Positions 1 through 12,343 of a stretch of 64,000 nt of DNA are shown one piece after another. The stretch is taken from contig OY855915.1 in assembly GCA_963693305.1 (NCBI GenBank), forward strand, positions 11,550,840-11,614,839, written 5' to 3'. The translations under genes were made by a program, and so were the position numbers. Under the pieces are notes generated by a model that worked only from the letters and a program-made list of their open reading frames with translations, made no database searches and was not told the DNA's origin. Source of the stretch: Meandrina meandrites. Lineage: Eukaryota > Cnidaria > Anthozoa > Scleractinia > Meandrinidae. Each line of letters opens with the position of its first letter. The stretch's first letter is position 1.

Positions 1-505
1 CTTATAACAGAAATTAATAAAATAACTAATGGTGTACATTTCTATCAACTTCAATATCCAAGTGTTTTTGAGGATTGCTCAACAATTTTAAAGTAAAAGA
101 CATCTGAAATACGGAGGGAAGTATATATGACTTTAAATAAACAACGATTCAAAATTAAAACGTGTAATTAATGACTTTTAGAGGGACTGCATATAAGACT
201 GCCATAAAACCGAGTTGTTCAGTACAGTATGACTGTTTGTATTTTATTCTCCCTTAACGCAACTTTTTAGTGCATTTCCAGGCTACTTCACTGATGAAGT
301 CACTTGGTTAGGAAATGCGTCAAACAGGCCCGATTCAATCAACCACTGGCCGTGGTTCGAATCCCCGTCAAAAACTGTCAGTGGTATCGCAACGAGGTTC
401 CAAATAAAAGAACTGATTTAGAAGTGACTCGTATAAGAAAGATTTCTTTGGGAGGACGAATATGAAGTTATATATCCGTAAAAATTTGCTATTTTACTGA
501 TTTAG
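1..505. other. Intron sequence, nothing recognised
   Basis: No coding signal on either strand. It ends at an acceptor (tttag at 501-505) for the discoidin exon that follows. The N-terminal half of that discoidin domain must lie upstream of the window. Confidence 0.6.
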
Positions 506-644
506 GTCTTCACTGGAAACACAGACCAGGACACTATTGTCCCACATGACCTAAACCCACCAATCAGAGCACGCTACATCCGTATTCAACCAGTAACGTG
601 GCAATCTCACATTTCTATGAGAGTGGAGCTCTACGGCTGTACAG
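506..644 (+). CDS. Discoidin domain 1, C-terminal-half exon
   Basis: This exon encodes the second half of a discoidin (F5/8 type C) domain, a beta-barrel fold used by secreted and cell-surface proteins to bind glycans, lipids or collagen. Translation from 506 in phase 0 gives the family's typical ending: F-x-G-N-x-D near the start, ARYIRIQPVTW in the middle, and MRVELYGC at the end with the closing cysteine. The exon runs from an AG acceptor at 505 to a GT donor at 645 and ends in phase 1. Its partner exon, with the opening cysteine, is outside the window. The protein sequence is close to the matching exon at 4556-4694, which suggests recent tandem duplication of a two-exon domain unit. Confidence 0.85.
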
Positions 645-3483
645 GTTCGTACCAGGGATTTTTTTCCTGTGCTAATCATCTTTCTAAAACTCCTTGAATC
701 CGGTTAAAATCACAGTCAAGCATGAAAGAAGAGGCGATATTTCTCGTTGATTTGCAAAACTCTATTCCAAACTAAGTGATCAAATGTCATTAAAGACTTT
801 AGCGATTATATTACCGACGTTCTAAACGACGGCTTTGAGAACGAGCCATCATACGAAAGATATACGAAAACTGGGTGCTCTGAATTTATATTTGAAGACT
901 AAAACAACATCTACGTACTGAAGACACCACATACTTAGAACACAACACTTCTCGCGCCGGCCTGCATGTTTTATTCTTAATTTGGATTTTCGTTACTATT
1001 CAAAAGAGTTTTATTTCAGAATGGCGACGTCGTTCGAAATCTTGTCATTAACGCTAGTCTGGCCCAAGTTTAAATCTTACCGTTTTTTAAAAGTTAAAAG
1101 TCGCGCGTTTAGATTATTTTAACCCGAGTAAATTGTTAAAATGAATAAAGCTAAGCAATCCGAATAGACTAATAATACTTTGAGGACCAACAGAAGAAAA
1201 TAGTCTTCCAAAAATGCGGCCTTGTATAAAATATATTTGAAGGATAATAAACACAATAGCCTCGATTCGGCTTAAAAAGTATGCACTGATATTTGTCCTT
1301 GGGCAATTTCTGTTCCTCGAAGCTCACAGTATTCCTCCAGCTATGCTTTCGGAAAATTGTTTGCTACTCGGAACAGATAATGTCCTTGCCTATTTCCGCG
1401 CCAAAATGTTGGCTACTGTATATATCCATGCAGATTTTGTTGGGACTCTTTTGTTTGCATTCATGTAGATAAGTAAGTACTCAACCCCTTTTACACCAAA
1501 TAAAGCGAGAAAAGTAAAATGTTCGCCACGCAGAACTTGGAAGCCCCTGTTGAAACCTGTGCATTTATACCTAGTGGGTAAATTGGCAACATATAGTTTT
1601 TGAAACCATCTCATTAATAACTTATTTGTGGATTTCTTACTCCTGTCATGAAGGTCATGTCAGAAATTTCTCGAATCCGGAACAAACTTTCTGATAATTT
1701 GCAACAAGCGACGAGGGATACCTTAACCCTTCTCCCCGTTGTTGAACACATCCATATAGGTAGCGAGCAACAGACGGAGCCGCCTACGTCATCTATATAT
1801 GAGGCGGATGGTCGTAAAAACTCCCTTACCCGATCATGACCCTCCTACCCCATCTTTAAGGGGAACGCCCACCGGCCTCTAATTATAGCAGCAAGCAGCA
1901 GGAGAAACCGCGGCTCTTTCGAGTCTCTATGCGAGCCAGGCGTTTTTACCTCTCCAAGAGTTATTGCTTTTAATTATTAACGTTGGATTTTTGAGTTATT
2001 TTTTCAAAACAATAACTCTTAGTCGGCGCGATGAACTGTGTAGTCAGTCAGTCAGTCAGTCAGTCAGTCAGTCAGTCAGTCAGTCAGTCAGTCAGTCAGT
2101 CAGTCAGTCAGTCAGTCAGTCAGTGAAGTATGTTTGTTTGTCACACCAATCAGGTTTGAGGTACTATATCAGAACCAATGAAATTGCAGTTTATAAAGGG
2201 GAAGTAATTTGACACAGTTGTAAGCGAGCGATTTCATTCGAAGATTTTCGATTTGTAGGAGGCGGAATCGGTGAGTTGTGAATTAACCCCGGATTTGAAA
2301 CGCTCGCCTGCTTACAACGCACACGCCGCCAGCAAAGACCCAACACTAAATTGTTATTCAAGAGTTGCTTTAGGACGGGCTAGTTTCGCTGACCGTAGTA
2401 GAAATTGCATAAAGCATTTGCACAAAGCAGATTTGAAGAATAATGTTCTCATTGTGATGTTAATACTGTGTCATAAAAATGGCAAGGAATCTTCTTCAGA
2501 GTGTGTTGTGGCGTCTTGTTTTAAGAGTTTGTGACAAGGAACTTCTTAAATTTAACACTGCTTGAGACTTCGTGTCGCCAACTGAAAACCGCAATTAATT
2601 TAATTAGTCTCTTAAGCGTCTTGCTCCGGCGATTAGCTGACTCTCGGGCAAGTAGCGTTTATGTTTATACCTTAAACACACCACGTTTAGACATTTAATT
2701 AACCGGTATGGGTATTGACTTTAAAATGGTTCTGCTTTTAAAATTAACCGTGCGATCGATAGCGGCAACAGGCTAGAATAAGAGCATGTCATTCCGTGAC
2801 AGTTTGATAACTAAAATTAATTAGTTCTTGTTCCTGTTTGTTGAATGAAAATTTACTTTACGACTGGAAACAAATACTCCAGGTGTACTACACTTTAAAA
2901 GCTTTCCTAAAAATATAGTTTTTGATTTGATTCGTTTATTACTTCGTTTATTACTTTTCGATTACTCAATGGAGACATAGTGTTTTCAAGAAAAACATAA
3001 AGTGTCATGTTACAAAAGTGAGATAAACGAAAGTGTCATGTTAGATGCATTTTAAAAAAAACAAAGGTATCGTTTTACAGTGTTTGACCAAAACACAAAA
3101 GCATCCTGTAACAAACAAAAGTATCGCGTTACGGTTGTAAAAAAGCTAGCAACAAAATAAGCGCTAACAGAATAAGCCATTTCGTGACATTTTGACAATT
3201 AAATTAGTTCTTGTTTTTTCTAAATGATAAAAATTTACTATAGAACGAAACAGTTTTGACGTAATTGCACGTAAAAATTTTGCAACATTTTTTCTTTCAA
3301 AAAATGCCTCTTAGTCGTAGCAAGGGGCTATGTAGTTAGTGATGCACCATGCACAAATAGCTCAACCATCCCAACAGGACTAACATCCAGTCTTACCCCA
3401 AGCAACCCAATCAATTGAAAAAATAACTCCTGCACGCTTAGTGCCTATGTTTTATATCGATTCTGTAAACCCGATTTTTTTAG
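645..3483. other. Intron, mostly featureless apart from a GTCA microsatellite
   Basis: Between discoidin exons I see no coding homology. A GTCA array occupies 2043-2124. Open frames across 1648-2534 are short and show no known domain. Confidence 0.5.
2043..2124. repeat. (GTCA)n microsatellite
   Basis: About 20 uninterrupted copies of the tetranucleotide GTCA. Reading through it yields an artificial SVSQ peptide repeat, which is not coding evidence. Confidence 0.97.
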
Positions 3484-3815
3484 AATGTCAAGAAGCATTA
3501 GGCATTGAAAGCGGTAAAATATCTGACGGCCAGATAACTGCCTCATCCTATTATCAAAACGATACTATCGCTGTCATGGGAAGATTACACAATGAAGAAG
3601 GAAGCGGCAGTGCGGGAGCTTGGGCATCAGCTACACCAGATGCCAATCAATGGCTGCAGGTTGATCTTGTTAGTTATTACACCAAAGTAACACGTGTGGC
3701 AACTCAAGGAAGGAATGGTGCTAACGCCCAGTGGGTCACTGAGTACAAACTGCACCATGGTCTGACCCTATTAAACTTCCAACCGTACAGAGAACACGGA
3801 CAAACTACGGACAAG
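3484..3815 (+). CDS. Discoidin domain 2, N-terminal-half exon
   Basis: Encodes the first half of an F5/8 type C domain. After the acceptor tttttag the frame (phase 1) reads CQEALGIESGKISDGQITAS, the usual opening with a cysteine and the 'GMESG-I-D-QITAS' motif. It continues through WASATPDANQWLQVDL and VTRVATQGR to a conserved end at TDK, with a GT donor at 3816 in phase 0. The partner exon is 4556-4694, so the full domain is about 157 residues, the normal size. Together with 506-644 and 5373-7221 it forms a tandem of three discoidin domains with the same intron position. A secreted or extracellular location is inferred from the family. Confidence 0.9.
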
Positions 3816-4086
3816 GTGACACAAACTAAATCCATCAACACCTTGAGATCTTTCAGTTTTTAATTAAACTAATGCTTGTATTTAACATGTAACAAATTTT
3901 TGAACCAAATTGCTGAAATTCTAAAATTTTGCAAATCTATAAAGTGTCATAGAGACTAAGAAGAAAAATAATATAATACTGCATTTCCAGATACTCAGCT
4001 AGAAAAAGCAAACAGATTTCAAGAATTGTATATACCAAAATTTTTATTGTCCTCGGTGTTTCTGTATCCAGGCACCTCTATTGCTG

Positions 4087-4240
4087 GCTTGCAACTGACG
4101 TCATGGCAGCCATGTTGGGGGACAAGAACAAAGCGTTTTCCTCCGATGGGAACTAGACTTTTTTTGCATGCAAATTCTGCGAAAAAGTTTTTTCTTGTGT
4201 TGACCACCAACATGGCCGCCTTGTCACGTTGTTGCAAGCG
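4087..4240. repeat. Short inverted-repeat element (MITE-like)
   Basis: A left arm starting CTTGCAACTGACGTCATGG and containing GCCATGTTGGGG is matched, imperfectly, by the reverse complement of a right arm ending GTTGTTGCAAG that contains CCAACATGGCCGCC. Total length is about 150 bp and no coding potential is seen. It lies in the intron between the two halves of discoidin domain 2. Confidence 0.5.
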
Positions 4241-4555
4241 ATCGATGAAGACAAGGAACATGACGACTTGCTTCACTCCCGGTACAAATGAACCAAATTG
4301 TTGTTGGCATTAGGATGACAGCCAGAAGGGAAAATGATGGGGCCATGGTGGTAGTAGTAGTGATGAATTGTTTTGTTTACTTTCTTTAGTGAGGTTCTTC
4401 GATGAAGTTTATTTCAGGGACATAATTTTAAGGGGACAGACCACGAACATAATAGTAGCTCCTGTAAATATATAATTGTAAATATCTTATGATCAACAGT
4501 TTATATCGGTTTTGAAGTGATGGATCCTCAAAAAATTTTCATTTGACTAATTTAG

Positions 4556-4694
4556 GTTTTTGCTGGAAACACAGACCAGGACACTGTTGTGTCACATGAC
4601 CTAAACCCACCAATCACAGCGCGCTATATCCGCTTTCAACCAATAACATGGTCTGCTCACCCATCAATGAGGGTGGAACTCTATGGATGTCAAG
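4556..4694 (+). CDS. Discoidin domain 2, C-terminal-half exon
   Basis: Phase 0 start after tttag, reading VFAGNTDQDTVV, then ARYIRFQPITW and MRVELYGC; phase 1 donor at 4695. It completes the domain begun at 3484-3815. It has the same length (139 nt) as the domain 1 exon at 506-644 and most of its residues, so these two domains are each other's closest relatives in the window. Confidence 0.9.
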
Positions 4695-5372
4695 GTACTC
4701 TCGGAGGTTTCATTTGCCAATCATTGTACAGTTCTTAGATTCAAAGTATGTGAAAGATTCTTTTGGGATCCTTGTATACAAAAACATGAGAAGGTAGTGA
4801 ATATATTATTTTGATGCCACGGCGTTGCCTTCACGCTACAGAAACCGGAGTAAAATGTCTAGTTACTGATTGTACCCATCTCGCTTTTCTATCATTTGAA
4901 TGGTCAAACTTTTAAACCATCATTTTAAAACAATTTCTTCGGCCGACTGCTTTTGACCAAAACGAAAATGGCAGTCAACCGAGTGTGTAAGGCAATGCTC
5001 AGCTCCTGGGGTACCTCCCCTCTTCCGCCCATATTTCTTCGCGGATATACGATAAGTTAGTGTAGCTCACCAAAATAGGTCGAACTTACCAAGTTGACAG
5101 ATTTCGATTGTGTTCGGAAACGGAAATCACAATTCAGGTGAAAAGTGCTCGATAGTTCCTATACTTCAATCTATCAGATTAGTAAGAAAGTTTTTACCAA
5201 ATTAATGTCCTAACTGAATACTGCAATTGCAATTAGTGCGAGGATTTTCAGTGAAAACTTCAGTTAACGTTGTCAAGAGTTACAGTGCTGAGCCAGAAAA
5301 GCGTTTGACATCATTATACGTTTCTTTAAAGCTATGTATGTTAAGTTTTTATTAATTACATGACACCTCCAG
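4695..5372. other. Intron, nothing recognised
   Basis: No coding or repeat structure that I can support. It ends with the acceptor ctccag at 5367-5372. Confidence 0.5.
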
Positions 5373-5707
5373 AATGTCAAGAAGCTCTCGGAATGGAGAA
5401 CGGTGCAATCTCTGACGGACAAATCAGTGCCTCCTCAGAATGGAGTGGTGATTCTGGAGTGTATTCTGCCGGTCGAGCAAGGCTGTATCATCAACGAACT
5501 TCATACCAAACAGGAGGATGGGCAGCACTTACTCGAGATATCTATCAATGGCTTCAGGTTGATCTTGGTGTTCCGTACAGAGTAACGCGTGTAGCAACGC
5601 AAGGGCAAAATGCTGTGGATTGGTCCCAATGGGTTAAGAGTTACAAGCTGCAGTACAAAGGACAGAACTTCCAGTTTTTCAGGGAACAAGGGCAAAGCAT
5701 TGACAAG
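5373..5707 (+). CDS. Discoidin domain 3, N-terminal-half exon
   Basis: First half of a third F5/8 type C domain. The phase 1 frame reads CQEALGMENGAISDGQISAS, then a tryptophan-rich middle (GGWAALTRDIYQWLQVDLG) and VTRVATQGQ, and ends at IDK before a GT donor at 5708 in phase 0. The opening cysteine pairs with the final cysteine in exon 7077-7221. It shares its intron position with domains 1 and 2 but is more diverged, so it is probably an older duplicate. The discoidin call is firm; the ligand cannot be read from the sequence. Confidence 0.9.
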
Positions 5708-7076
5708 GTGGAATCAGTATACAAAATCATTACAATTTGATTAAAATATATGTATGTGTAAATGTTTGAATTTCTTACATTTAATTCATATCAGTTATTA
5801 GTCAAGAGAGGGCTTCGCAGCAATTAATTTGCTAATTGTGTAAGCATCTTAACTCTATGCAGATTTTGCATCTTAACTCTATGTAGATTTTTTTTATTTG
5901 GAACATTGAGACAAGGATGAAGTTCTTCCATTATCTTTTTCGATCTTTATCTCCAAAATCGATTTTTTTTCTGTTTTTATTTATAAATTGTAAATGCGAC
6001 TGGCTAAAACGCGGGAATGTACAGTACAGGCAGTAGGCACACACATACTGACACGCATTCAATAAATTATAAACAATTATTGGATTCAGTTTTTGTGATA
6101 TCCGGAATAATCAAGGACGAGGTAAGTGTTATCGGCTGAGGCTGATAACAGTTACCGAGACCTTGAACCTTCCACTTTTTAAGAAAAAAATATGCGAATT
6201 CTTATTCTTCTGTTCAATATACAGTTCAGTATGGCATTTTTTTACTAAATAACTGTATTGCTGGGTTTCACTCCGCGCGGCAAAAAGTAAATTCAAACTA
6301 TTGACTCAAAAAAATCAAGAATATTACAAGTTGTATTGTGCTTGTCCAACTCTCGTTTTTGTCCGGTATTCCGTACTTGAGTTATCTGTCAAAATGTTCC
6401 AAACAAATTTACAGAGCACAGTATGGAGACGCCATGTTGGTGCCCATGCAGAGGAGCACCAACATGGAGGCCGGAAAACAATGAAAACATCTGGAATTTA
6501 TTTCCGCTATAAAAAATGGTCAGGTCATCCTCACGAACGAGTAAACATTCACATAAACACTTCTCGCAAAACCTCAACTGTTCAGATTGTTAAAAATCAC
6601 AGGATGAAGCATTTTTTTAAGCATACGTGACAGCCTTCTGGCGGTCATCTTGATGTCTTGTGGCGTGAAAAATGCTCTGTCTTAATCAAAGACGGTGAAT
6701 GCTATCGAGCTGAAAATCTTCAGCAAGATATATATTTATGACGTCTAATAGCCAGGGAAGGATAAAGACTCAGGAGTCTCATGTATTATTCTGGATTTTA
6801 GAATTTTGACGACGTCACGTGAAAACCAAGAATATTAGTTTTCACATTGTTTCATTTACAATGATAAATTGTTAATTTCCGACTAGAATGCACTAATTAA
6901 AAATAAAATCATTATTGATAAAAAAAATTGATATTGATATTAATTTGATGTAAAAAAGATCTAACTTAACTCCGAGGTTTAGAGCAATTAAAAACAAATT
7001 AGAAGAAACAGTATAAAAAAAACTTTGAAAGTTTTAAAATAATTTATCCCTACAATTTGCTTTTTTCGCGATTTAG
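5708..7076. other. Intron with a short palindromic repeat
   Basis: Mostly AT-rich. Around 6432-6467 CCATGTTGGTGC and GCACCAACATGG form a perfect 12-bp inverted repeat with a 12-nt loop, probably the core of a MITE. No exon seen. Confidence 0.5.
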
Positions 7077-7221
7077 ATTTTTGCTGGAAACACCGACCGG
7101 GACACTGTTGTTTATCATGAACTTTATCCACCAATCACAGCACGGTACATCCGCTTAATACCAAGAACTTGGGAAGAATGGGTTGCAATGAGAATGGAGC
7201 TTTATGGATGTACAACGCAAG
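7077..7221 (+). CDS. Discoidin domain 3, C-terminal-half exon
   Basis: Phase 0 start after atttag. Reads IFAGNTDRDTVV, ARYIRLIPRTW and MRMELYGC, then TTQ, with a GT donor at 7222 in phase 1. It completes the domain opened at 5373-5707. Confidence 0.88.
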
Positions 7222-9177
7222 GTAATGTACAGCGGTATGGGTTTTATTTCCAGAAGTTCATAAGGTAGAAGTCTACATCTCTGGTAATGGGCCTTGACTC
7301 AAGTGTATCGCGTTTAAACCATTGTTCGAAAACAAATATGTATGCAGTAGATAATTTACGCGATAAGAACTTTATAAGCTGAATAATTACAGGCTGCAAT
7401 AAAATATAAAAGAACTAGTACTGACGCAGTTTGCGCGATACTTTAAACCTCCAGGTAAAAATAGACTCTGATATTATTAACCTAAAAATACGTGAGACTT
7501 GTCAACCCAGTCAAAAGAAAAAGCATCAAGCTATAAGTTATACCAACCGAAATAAAAAATAGTACATGCCATTATCGACAAACCTGTCAAACTGGTTATA
7601 CGATAATGAGATATCTTCCGGTTTCATTCATGAGACCAAGGCAATACCTTATAACTTCACGCCCAGCAATGTATGACTCCGCACGCTACAATACTACTTA
7701 GTTAATTACAATTGACCATGGTATACATCATTCTCAATAAAATATGGTCCTCTGGCCAGCTGATCGTGCAAGAAATGGAGCGGGGTTTTCACATGCTGAA
7801 TGAAGGCTGACACCAGTCCCATCCGATACGCCAGCTCATATGACGCAGTTTTTATTTTCTTCCCATATAAGCCAGTTGCATGCGAGTTAAAGTTTTATTT
7901 CCGTGAATGAAAAAAATTTGGATCGGCAGTGATTTTTTTTCCACGTATAGATTTTAATATTTGTTTCTATTCAAGGAAAAATATCCAATTTCCCTGATTG
8001 ACGATTGAAGCATATCTGAAAGAATCATACAATAACCCTTACCCCTTCCACCTCTCCCAAAGCAAGTCAAGAATAAAACAAATTGGCCAAGTTATATTTT
8101 AGATTTTGAAATGAAAAGGAAGATCTAGAATAGAGAAACCCGCCTTGACTAGTTTGCATTGACAGGCAATGGCCGACATGTCTTAATAAGCACTCAATTT
8201 CTAAATCTGGCTATTCTTAAAATCCAGCAAATTCCAACTGTTATGATGAGGACAATCAGCGCAGTGGTTCGGCTACATTATCGCTCTTATTTTCAATTTC
8301 ATCGTCAGTTCCTAAGCATAAAACTACCACTAAATATCATTAACTGTGAGTTCAACATCTACACTACTTATAAGCCGCTAAAAACTGCACCAAGTAAAAA
8401 TAAGACAACAACGGTGACAACAACGACAACTGATCGACAACCTTTTTTTTATTTGTACCCGAAGTTAAATTAGATTAACCAAACTAGGAAGAATAAAATC
8501 AAATGAGTACATGGCTGCCCGAAAAAATCACCATTGGCTAATGGTAAACTGGGCAGCCATCCTTAGTGTTTACATCAGAGGTAAGGTACATAGGACTTAA
8601 ATAAACACATACAATAACACACCAACACGCAGGCGAAAACTAAGTTAACATAAAACACAATTTAGCGAAAATAAGCTGAAAAATAAAGTGTATAGACAAA
8701 TTAACTAACAGTAGAAAGGAAATGTAATTAAAGTAAGGTATAGATAGTTCAGTTAATAGCTTGCAATAATGCTTGATTTGAACTTTTTTTAAAATTGTTT
8801 AAGTGACAGAAGCTTAATGTTATCACATATAGCATTCCAGTTTTATATAAACTATCACATTCGATAGAAACTGAGAGCAAGCAGTCTGTCTAAGCATAAA
8901 CCAGTAGCTTATCTATTAAAAATACGACACCGACAAAGCTAATTTGTTGACGGCTTTGTCTGATACTTTTCGGGGCGAAAAACTGCGTGCGTGCATATGC
9001 CCTCGCTCTTTCGATCAGTGGTAGATACAAGATTAACCAATCAGATTGCGAATTTGCTAATAGCAAGAGAATCATACTCTCTAATAATAATAGTTAGCCA
9101 CTGCGTCATGCGAGTATCTATTATAATCAGCTATTTTCTGCTGGAAAAAAGTTTACCAATATTCTTTTTCTTCTTAG
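7222..9177. other. Intron, little recognisable content
   Basis: No exon is visible. A small hairpin with arms tggctgccc and gggcagcca lies at about 8512-8561. The open frame at 8159-8473 begins at TTG and shows no known domain. Confidence 0.45.
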
Positions 9178-9328
9178 TTTGTGGAGTAGTGGTCAATGGC
9201 GTACTGAGAAATCCTGGATATCCAGAGAGCTACCCAAGTAATATGGATTGTGTCCATCAAGTTCCAATTCCATACGACGAATTAAGCATCACTTTTACCG
9301 TTTTTCACCTGGAAACTAGCGGCTCGTG
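9178..9328 (+). CDS. CUB domain 1, first exon
   Basis: Encodes the first half of a CUB domain, an extracellular beta-sandwich common in proteases, lectins and developmental proteins. After ttcttag the phase 1 frame reads [20 protein letters not shown], then [11 protein letters not shown] and ITFTVFHLE. These are hallmark CUB features: the first cysteine, G-x-L-x-x-P-G-Y-P-x-x-Y-P, and the second cysteine. The donor at 9329 (gtaagt) splits a TG|C cysteine codon that is completed by the exon at 10440. That continuity of frame and disulfide pattern is strong support for the splice. Confidence 0.9.
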
Positions 9329-10439
9329 GTAAGTAGAAGTGCAACTGCGAGAGGCGACTTTCCACTAAATTATTCCAACGGATTCTCGGCTTCCTATAAT
9401 GCCCTCCCCACAGCTGACGTTTAGAGGTCTCTATGGTTAAGCGACACAGGTCTAATTCGAATTCAATTTTGTTGGTTTTTCATTTAAATATAATTAATTA
9501 TAATAAAGCGATGGTTACGAAGCCCAGCATTAATTAATGTTTTATGTCATTGTTAGTCTTTTGGGTCTTGACAGTGCAGAAAACACAATTGGTTTCGACA
9601 TTCAGTCCGAGCAACTAACCAAAAAAGGGTGACGGTTACATAATTCAGCCAAAGTATGTGAGGGCAAAACGAAGGATTGTACACGGTCGTGGACGTTCAA
9701 CTTTTAAGTTGAACGTCTTATGACCTTTATTTACTCTTTTGAACTGTGATTTATAACAATGTTTCTCAACTGTTGCGAACAATACGAAACGAAATCCGCT
9801 GAGCCTTGGAAAGCTGAACTGCTGACAATAGTAGACTCGAAAGACGCACTTTCGTGAACGTAACTATTTAAAAGTCAGCAGCCCATCTTATTTTCTTAAA
9901 GTTACGGCTATACTAGTGCACTAAAGCTATAAAAGGTAAGTTATTATGAGTTACATATATATACACAGCACGAGGTGATGTGTGTCTTGGAAAATCCCTG
10001 AACTTATGTACAATTAACTCTCCCTTTGACAATTCATTTGAATCTTTATGTTGGTGCTCCAGGTATATTTTGTTTTTGAGTGAAGGCACTTAGTCATAAC
10101 TATTTTAGGACAATTAGTTGACAAAATAATGTACTTTTCTGGCTTGACTGTCTTGATGGCTAGGGAATAGCCGTTACGCATATTTACGTCAAACTAGCTT
10201 ATTTCGTCCTTAAATCTCACTCTCGAGGTGCAGTTTTGTAGATTTTACCATAAACGATTCTCCAAAGCAGCAAAAATGAAAGCAATAACCACGTGAAAAC
10301 AATATATGGGCGCCAGAGATTGAAAAGAATTCGAATTTCGTGCAAACGAGTCCTGGGAATATATTTTGAGTAGCTGACGTAATCATGCATTAAACCTATT
10401 ATGTGACAGGCAGAGAACATTAATTGCATTTCGTTACAG

Positions 10440-10606
10440 CTCAGCAGATTATTTGAAGATTTCCAATGAGAACAGTCAAACATTTGGTACGTATTGTGGC
10501 CAGAGGACTGGGGAGAAAGTTACTGTAACTGGACAGTACGCAATTTTAACCTTCCACTCGGACTTCGCTTTGGAAGAAAAAGGATTTCATATAGATTTCA
10601 AAGCTG
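10440..10606 (+). CDS. CUB domain 1, second exon
   Basis: Starts after the acceptor gttacag, completing the split cysteine codon. It reads ADYLKI, then TYCGQRTGEKVTVTGQYAIL and FHSDFALEEKGFHIDF, the standard second half of CUB with C-G and the F-x-S-D-x-x-x-x-x-x-G-F motif. The donor at 10607 leaves a single G in phase 1, which joins the next CUB exon at 11226 to give Gly-Cys-Gly. Confidence 0.88.
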
Positions 10607-11225
10607 GTAAATATTAAATCAAACATTAACTTTCTTTTTAACAATAACAAAGACCCGAGTATGAGGAAATAGTTAACGAGGGAGAGAAGCTGAACTGCTT
10701 TAGTTGATACTCTAAGGGATTTCAGTCCTAAACCTTCAATTTTATGTCTATATCGCATTTAAAAATCACGAATATTCTTTTAAATTCGCAGAGTTCCTAT
10801 AAAACACTACTGAAGGTATACTGATTTACATTAACAAAAGCCAGTGGCTGTCTATTGGCAATTTCTAACAAGTTGTTAAAAGAAAAACAGTTTTATCGAT
10901 ATTTCTCGTTGATAGATTTGCCACTGTGATATGCTAAAACACTTAGACTGCTCGCTATTAGTTTATAGTTTCTAAAGTTGACATGAGACTAGTTCTCCAG
11001 CTTGCAGTGTCATTGTTAATTTGAATTACTTTTTTCAGCTGAGGTGGGGTGGAGGGTAAATGTCAGAGCTGTTTGTAAGAAATTTCTGCCGGAGGTTTCA
11101 GGAATTTAAGGCTAGCGCTGAAACCACCTCATCATGTCCCCACCCAAAAGGAATTTGCCACGTGTAACAAACCGCATAGGAAGATTTAACTGTTTTAGCC
11201 CGAATGCATTTTTGTTGTTTTAAAG

Positions 11226-11382
11226 GTTGTGGATCACTAGCAAACAACACACTCAAGAGTCCTGGATATCCTAACAACTACCCAGGGAAAATGGACTGTG
11301 TTTACAACGTTCCTATTCCAACCGGCATGGCAATGAATATTTTCTTTAGTGATTTTAAACTAGAGAATCAAGCTTCGTGCAG
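11226..11382 (+). CDS. CUB domain 2, first exon
   Basis: First half of a second CUB domain. After taaag the phase 1 frame reads CGSLANNTLKSPGYPNNYP, then MDCVYNVPIP and a hydrophobic strand ending SC. It aligns closely with the CUB 1 exon at 9178-9328 and shares its intron position, so the two are tandem duplicates. The donor at 11383 leaves AG in phase 2, completed to AGC by the exon at 18974. The intervening 7.6 kb intron holds a satellite and a whole LTR retrotransposon. Confidence 0.9.
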
Positions 11383-11810
11383 GTAATTGTGCATTCTTGC
11401 TATTTTGATAAACCGTTCGAATTTAGTTCAAGTGGTCGGTATCGCAATGGGGTCAATACTTACACTTGTAGCATTGCGTTCCAAAGCAGTAATGAGAATT
11501 GTTGGAAAGAAGCAATCAAGGTCGCGTTGTAATATGTAATAAGATTCAAGAAGTCCTCACACATTTCATGAACGTATATGAATTATTTAATATTCACCAA
11601 GATGGCGGACCAGTTGAGCACATGGTTATTGGACCATGGCCAAATATTGTTATGGGTCAATGTAACCCGCGTGACATGTAACAATATTCACAACAGTATA
11701 AAGCACAATATTTATGGCAGCAATACACGTAGCTCGCGTAGCGGGATTAGTTCGAAATGACGAAGAATTGCGTCACAGATAGCTCGAGCTAATTCAGTCA
11801 GCTGGTAAGT

Positions 11811-12215
11811 GAGTGAGTGAGTGAGTGATTGAGTCAGTCATTCAGTCAGTCAGTCGATCGGTTGGTCGGTCAGTCGGTCGAATAGACAGTCGGTCAGTCA
11901 GTCAGACATACAGACAGACAGTAAGTCAGCCATTCAGTCAGTCAGTCAGTCGATCAGTTGGTCGGTCAGTCGGTCGGGTAGACAGTCGGTCAGTCAGTCA
12001 GACATTCAGACAGACAGTAAGTCAGTCATTCAGTCAGTCAGTCGATCGGTTGGTCGGTCGGTCGGTTGGAGAGCCAGTCGATCAGTCAGTCAGTCAGTCA
12101 GTCAGTGGGTGAGGCCGTCAATTAGACGGTCAATCGGAAAGACAGTCAGGCAGACGGACAGACAGTCATTAAGTCAGTCAGTCTGTTAGTAAGTCAGTCC
12201 TCCGTTAATCAGTTG
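11811..12215. repeat. CAGT-derived higher-order satellite
   Basis: A degenerate mixture of TCAG, TCGG, GACA and TGAG tetranucleotides. Superimposed on the 4-bp unit is a longer repeat starting ATTCAGTCAGTCAGTC at 11840, 11932 and 12028 (periods of about 92 and 96 bp), each followed by GATC-GTTGGTCGGTC and later GACAGACAGTAAGTCAG. Open frames through it encode low-complexity S/R/V/Q peptides only. Confidence 0.85.
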
Positions 12216-12338
12216 CGTAATGAAAATAAGCAATAAGCAATTCAGCAATCAGTCAATCAATCAATCAATCAACTGTTCACTGCTTAATTTAAGATCAACT
12301 AGCACGTTTTGTAATGGGACAGAAACAAGTCTCATAGA

Positions 12339-12343
12339 CTGTG
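12339..12343. repeat. Target-site duplication, left copy (CTGTG)
   Basis: CTGTG immediately before the 5' LTR, repeated exactly at 18873-18877 after the 3' LTR. Confidence 0.9.

Noticed and set aside
2041..2124. CRISPR-like repeat array
   Set aside because: A pure tetranucleotide microsatellite with no spacers, in an animal-type genome.
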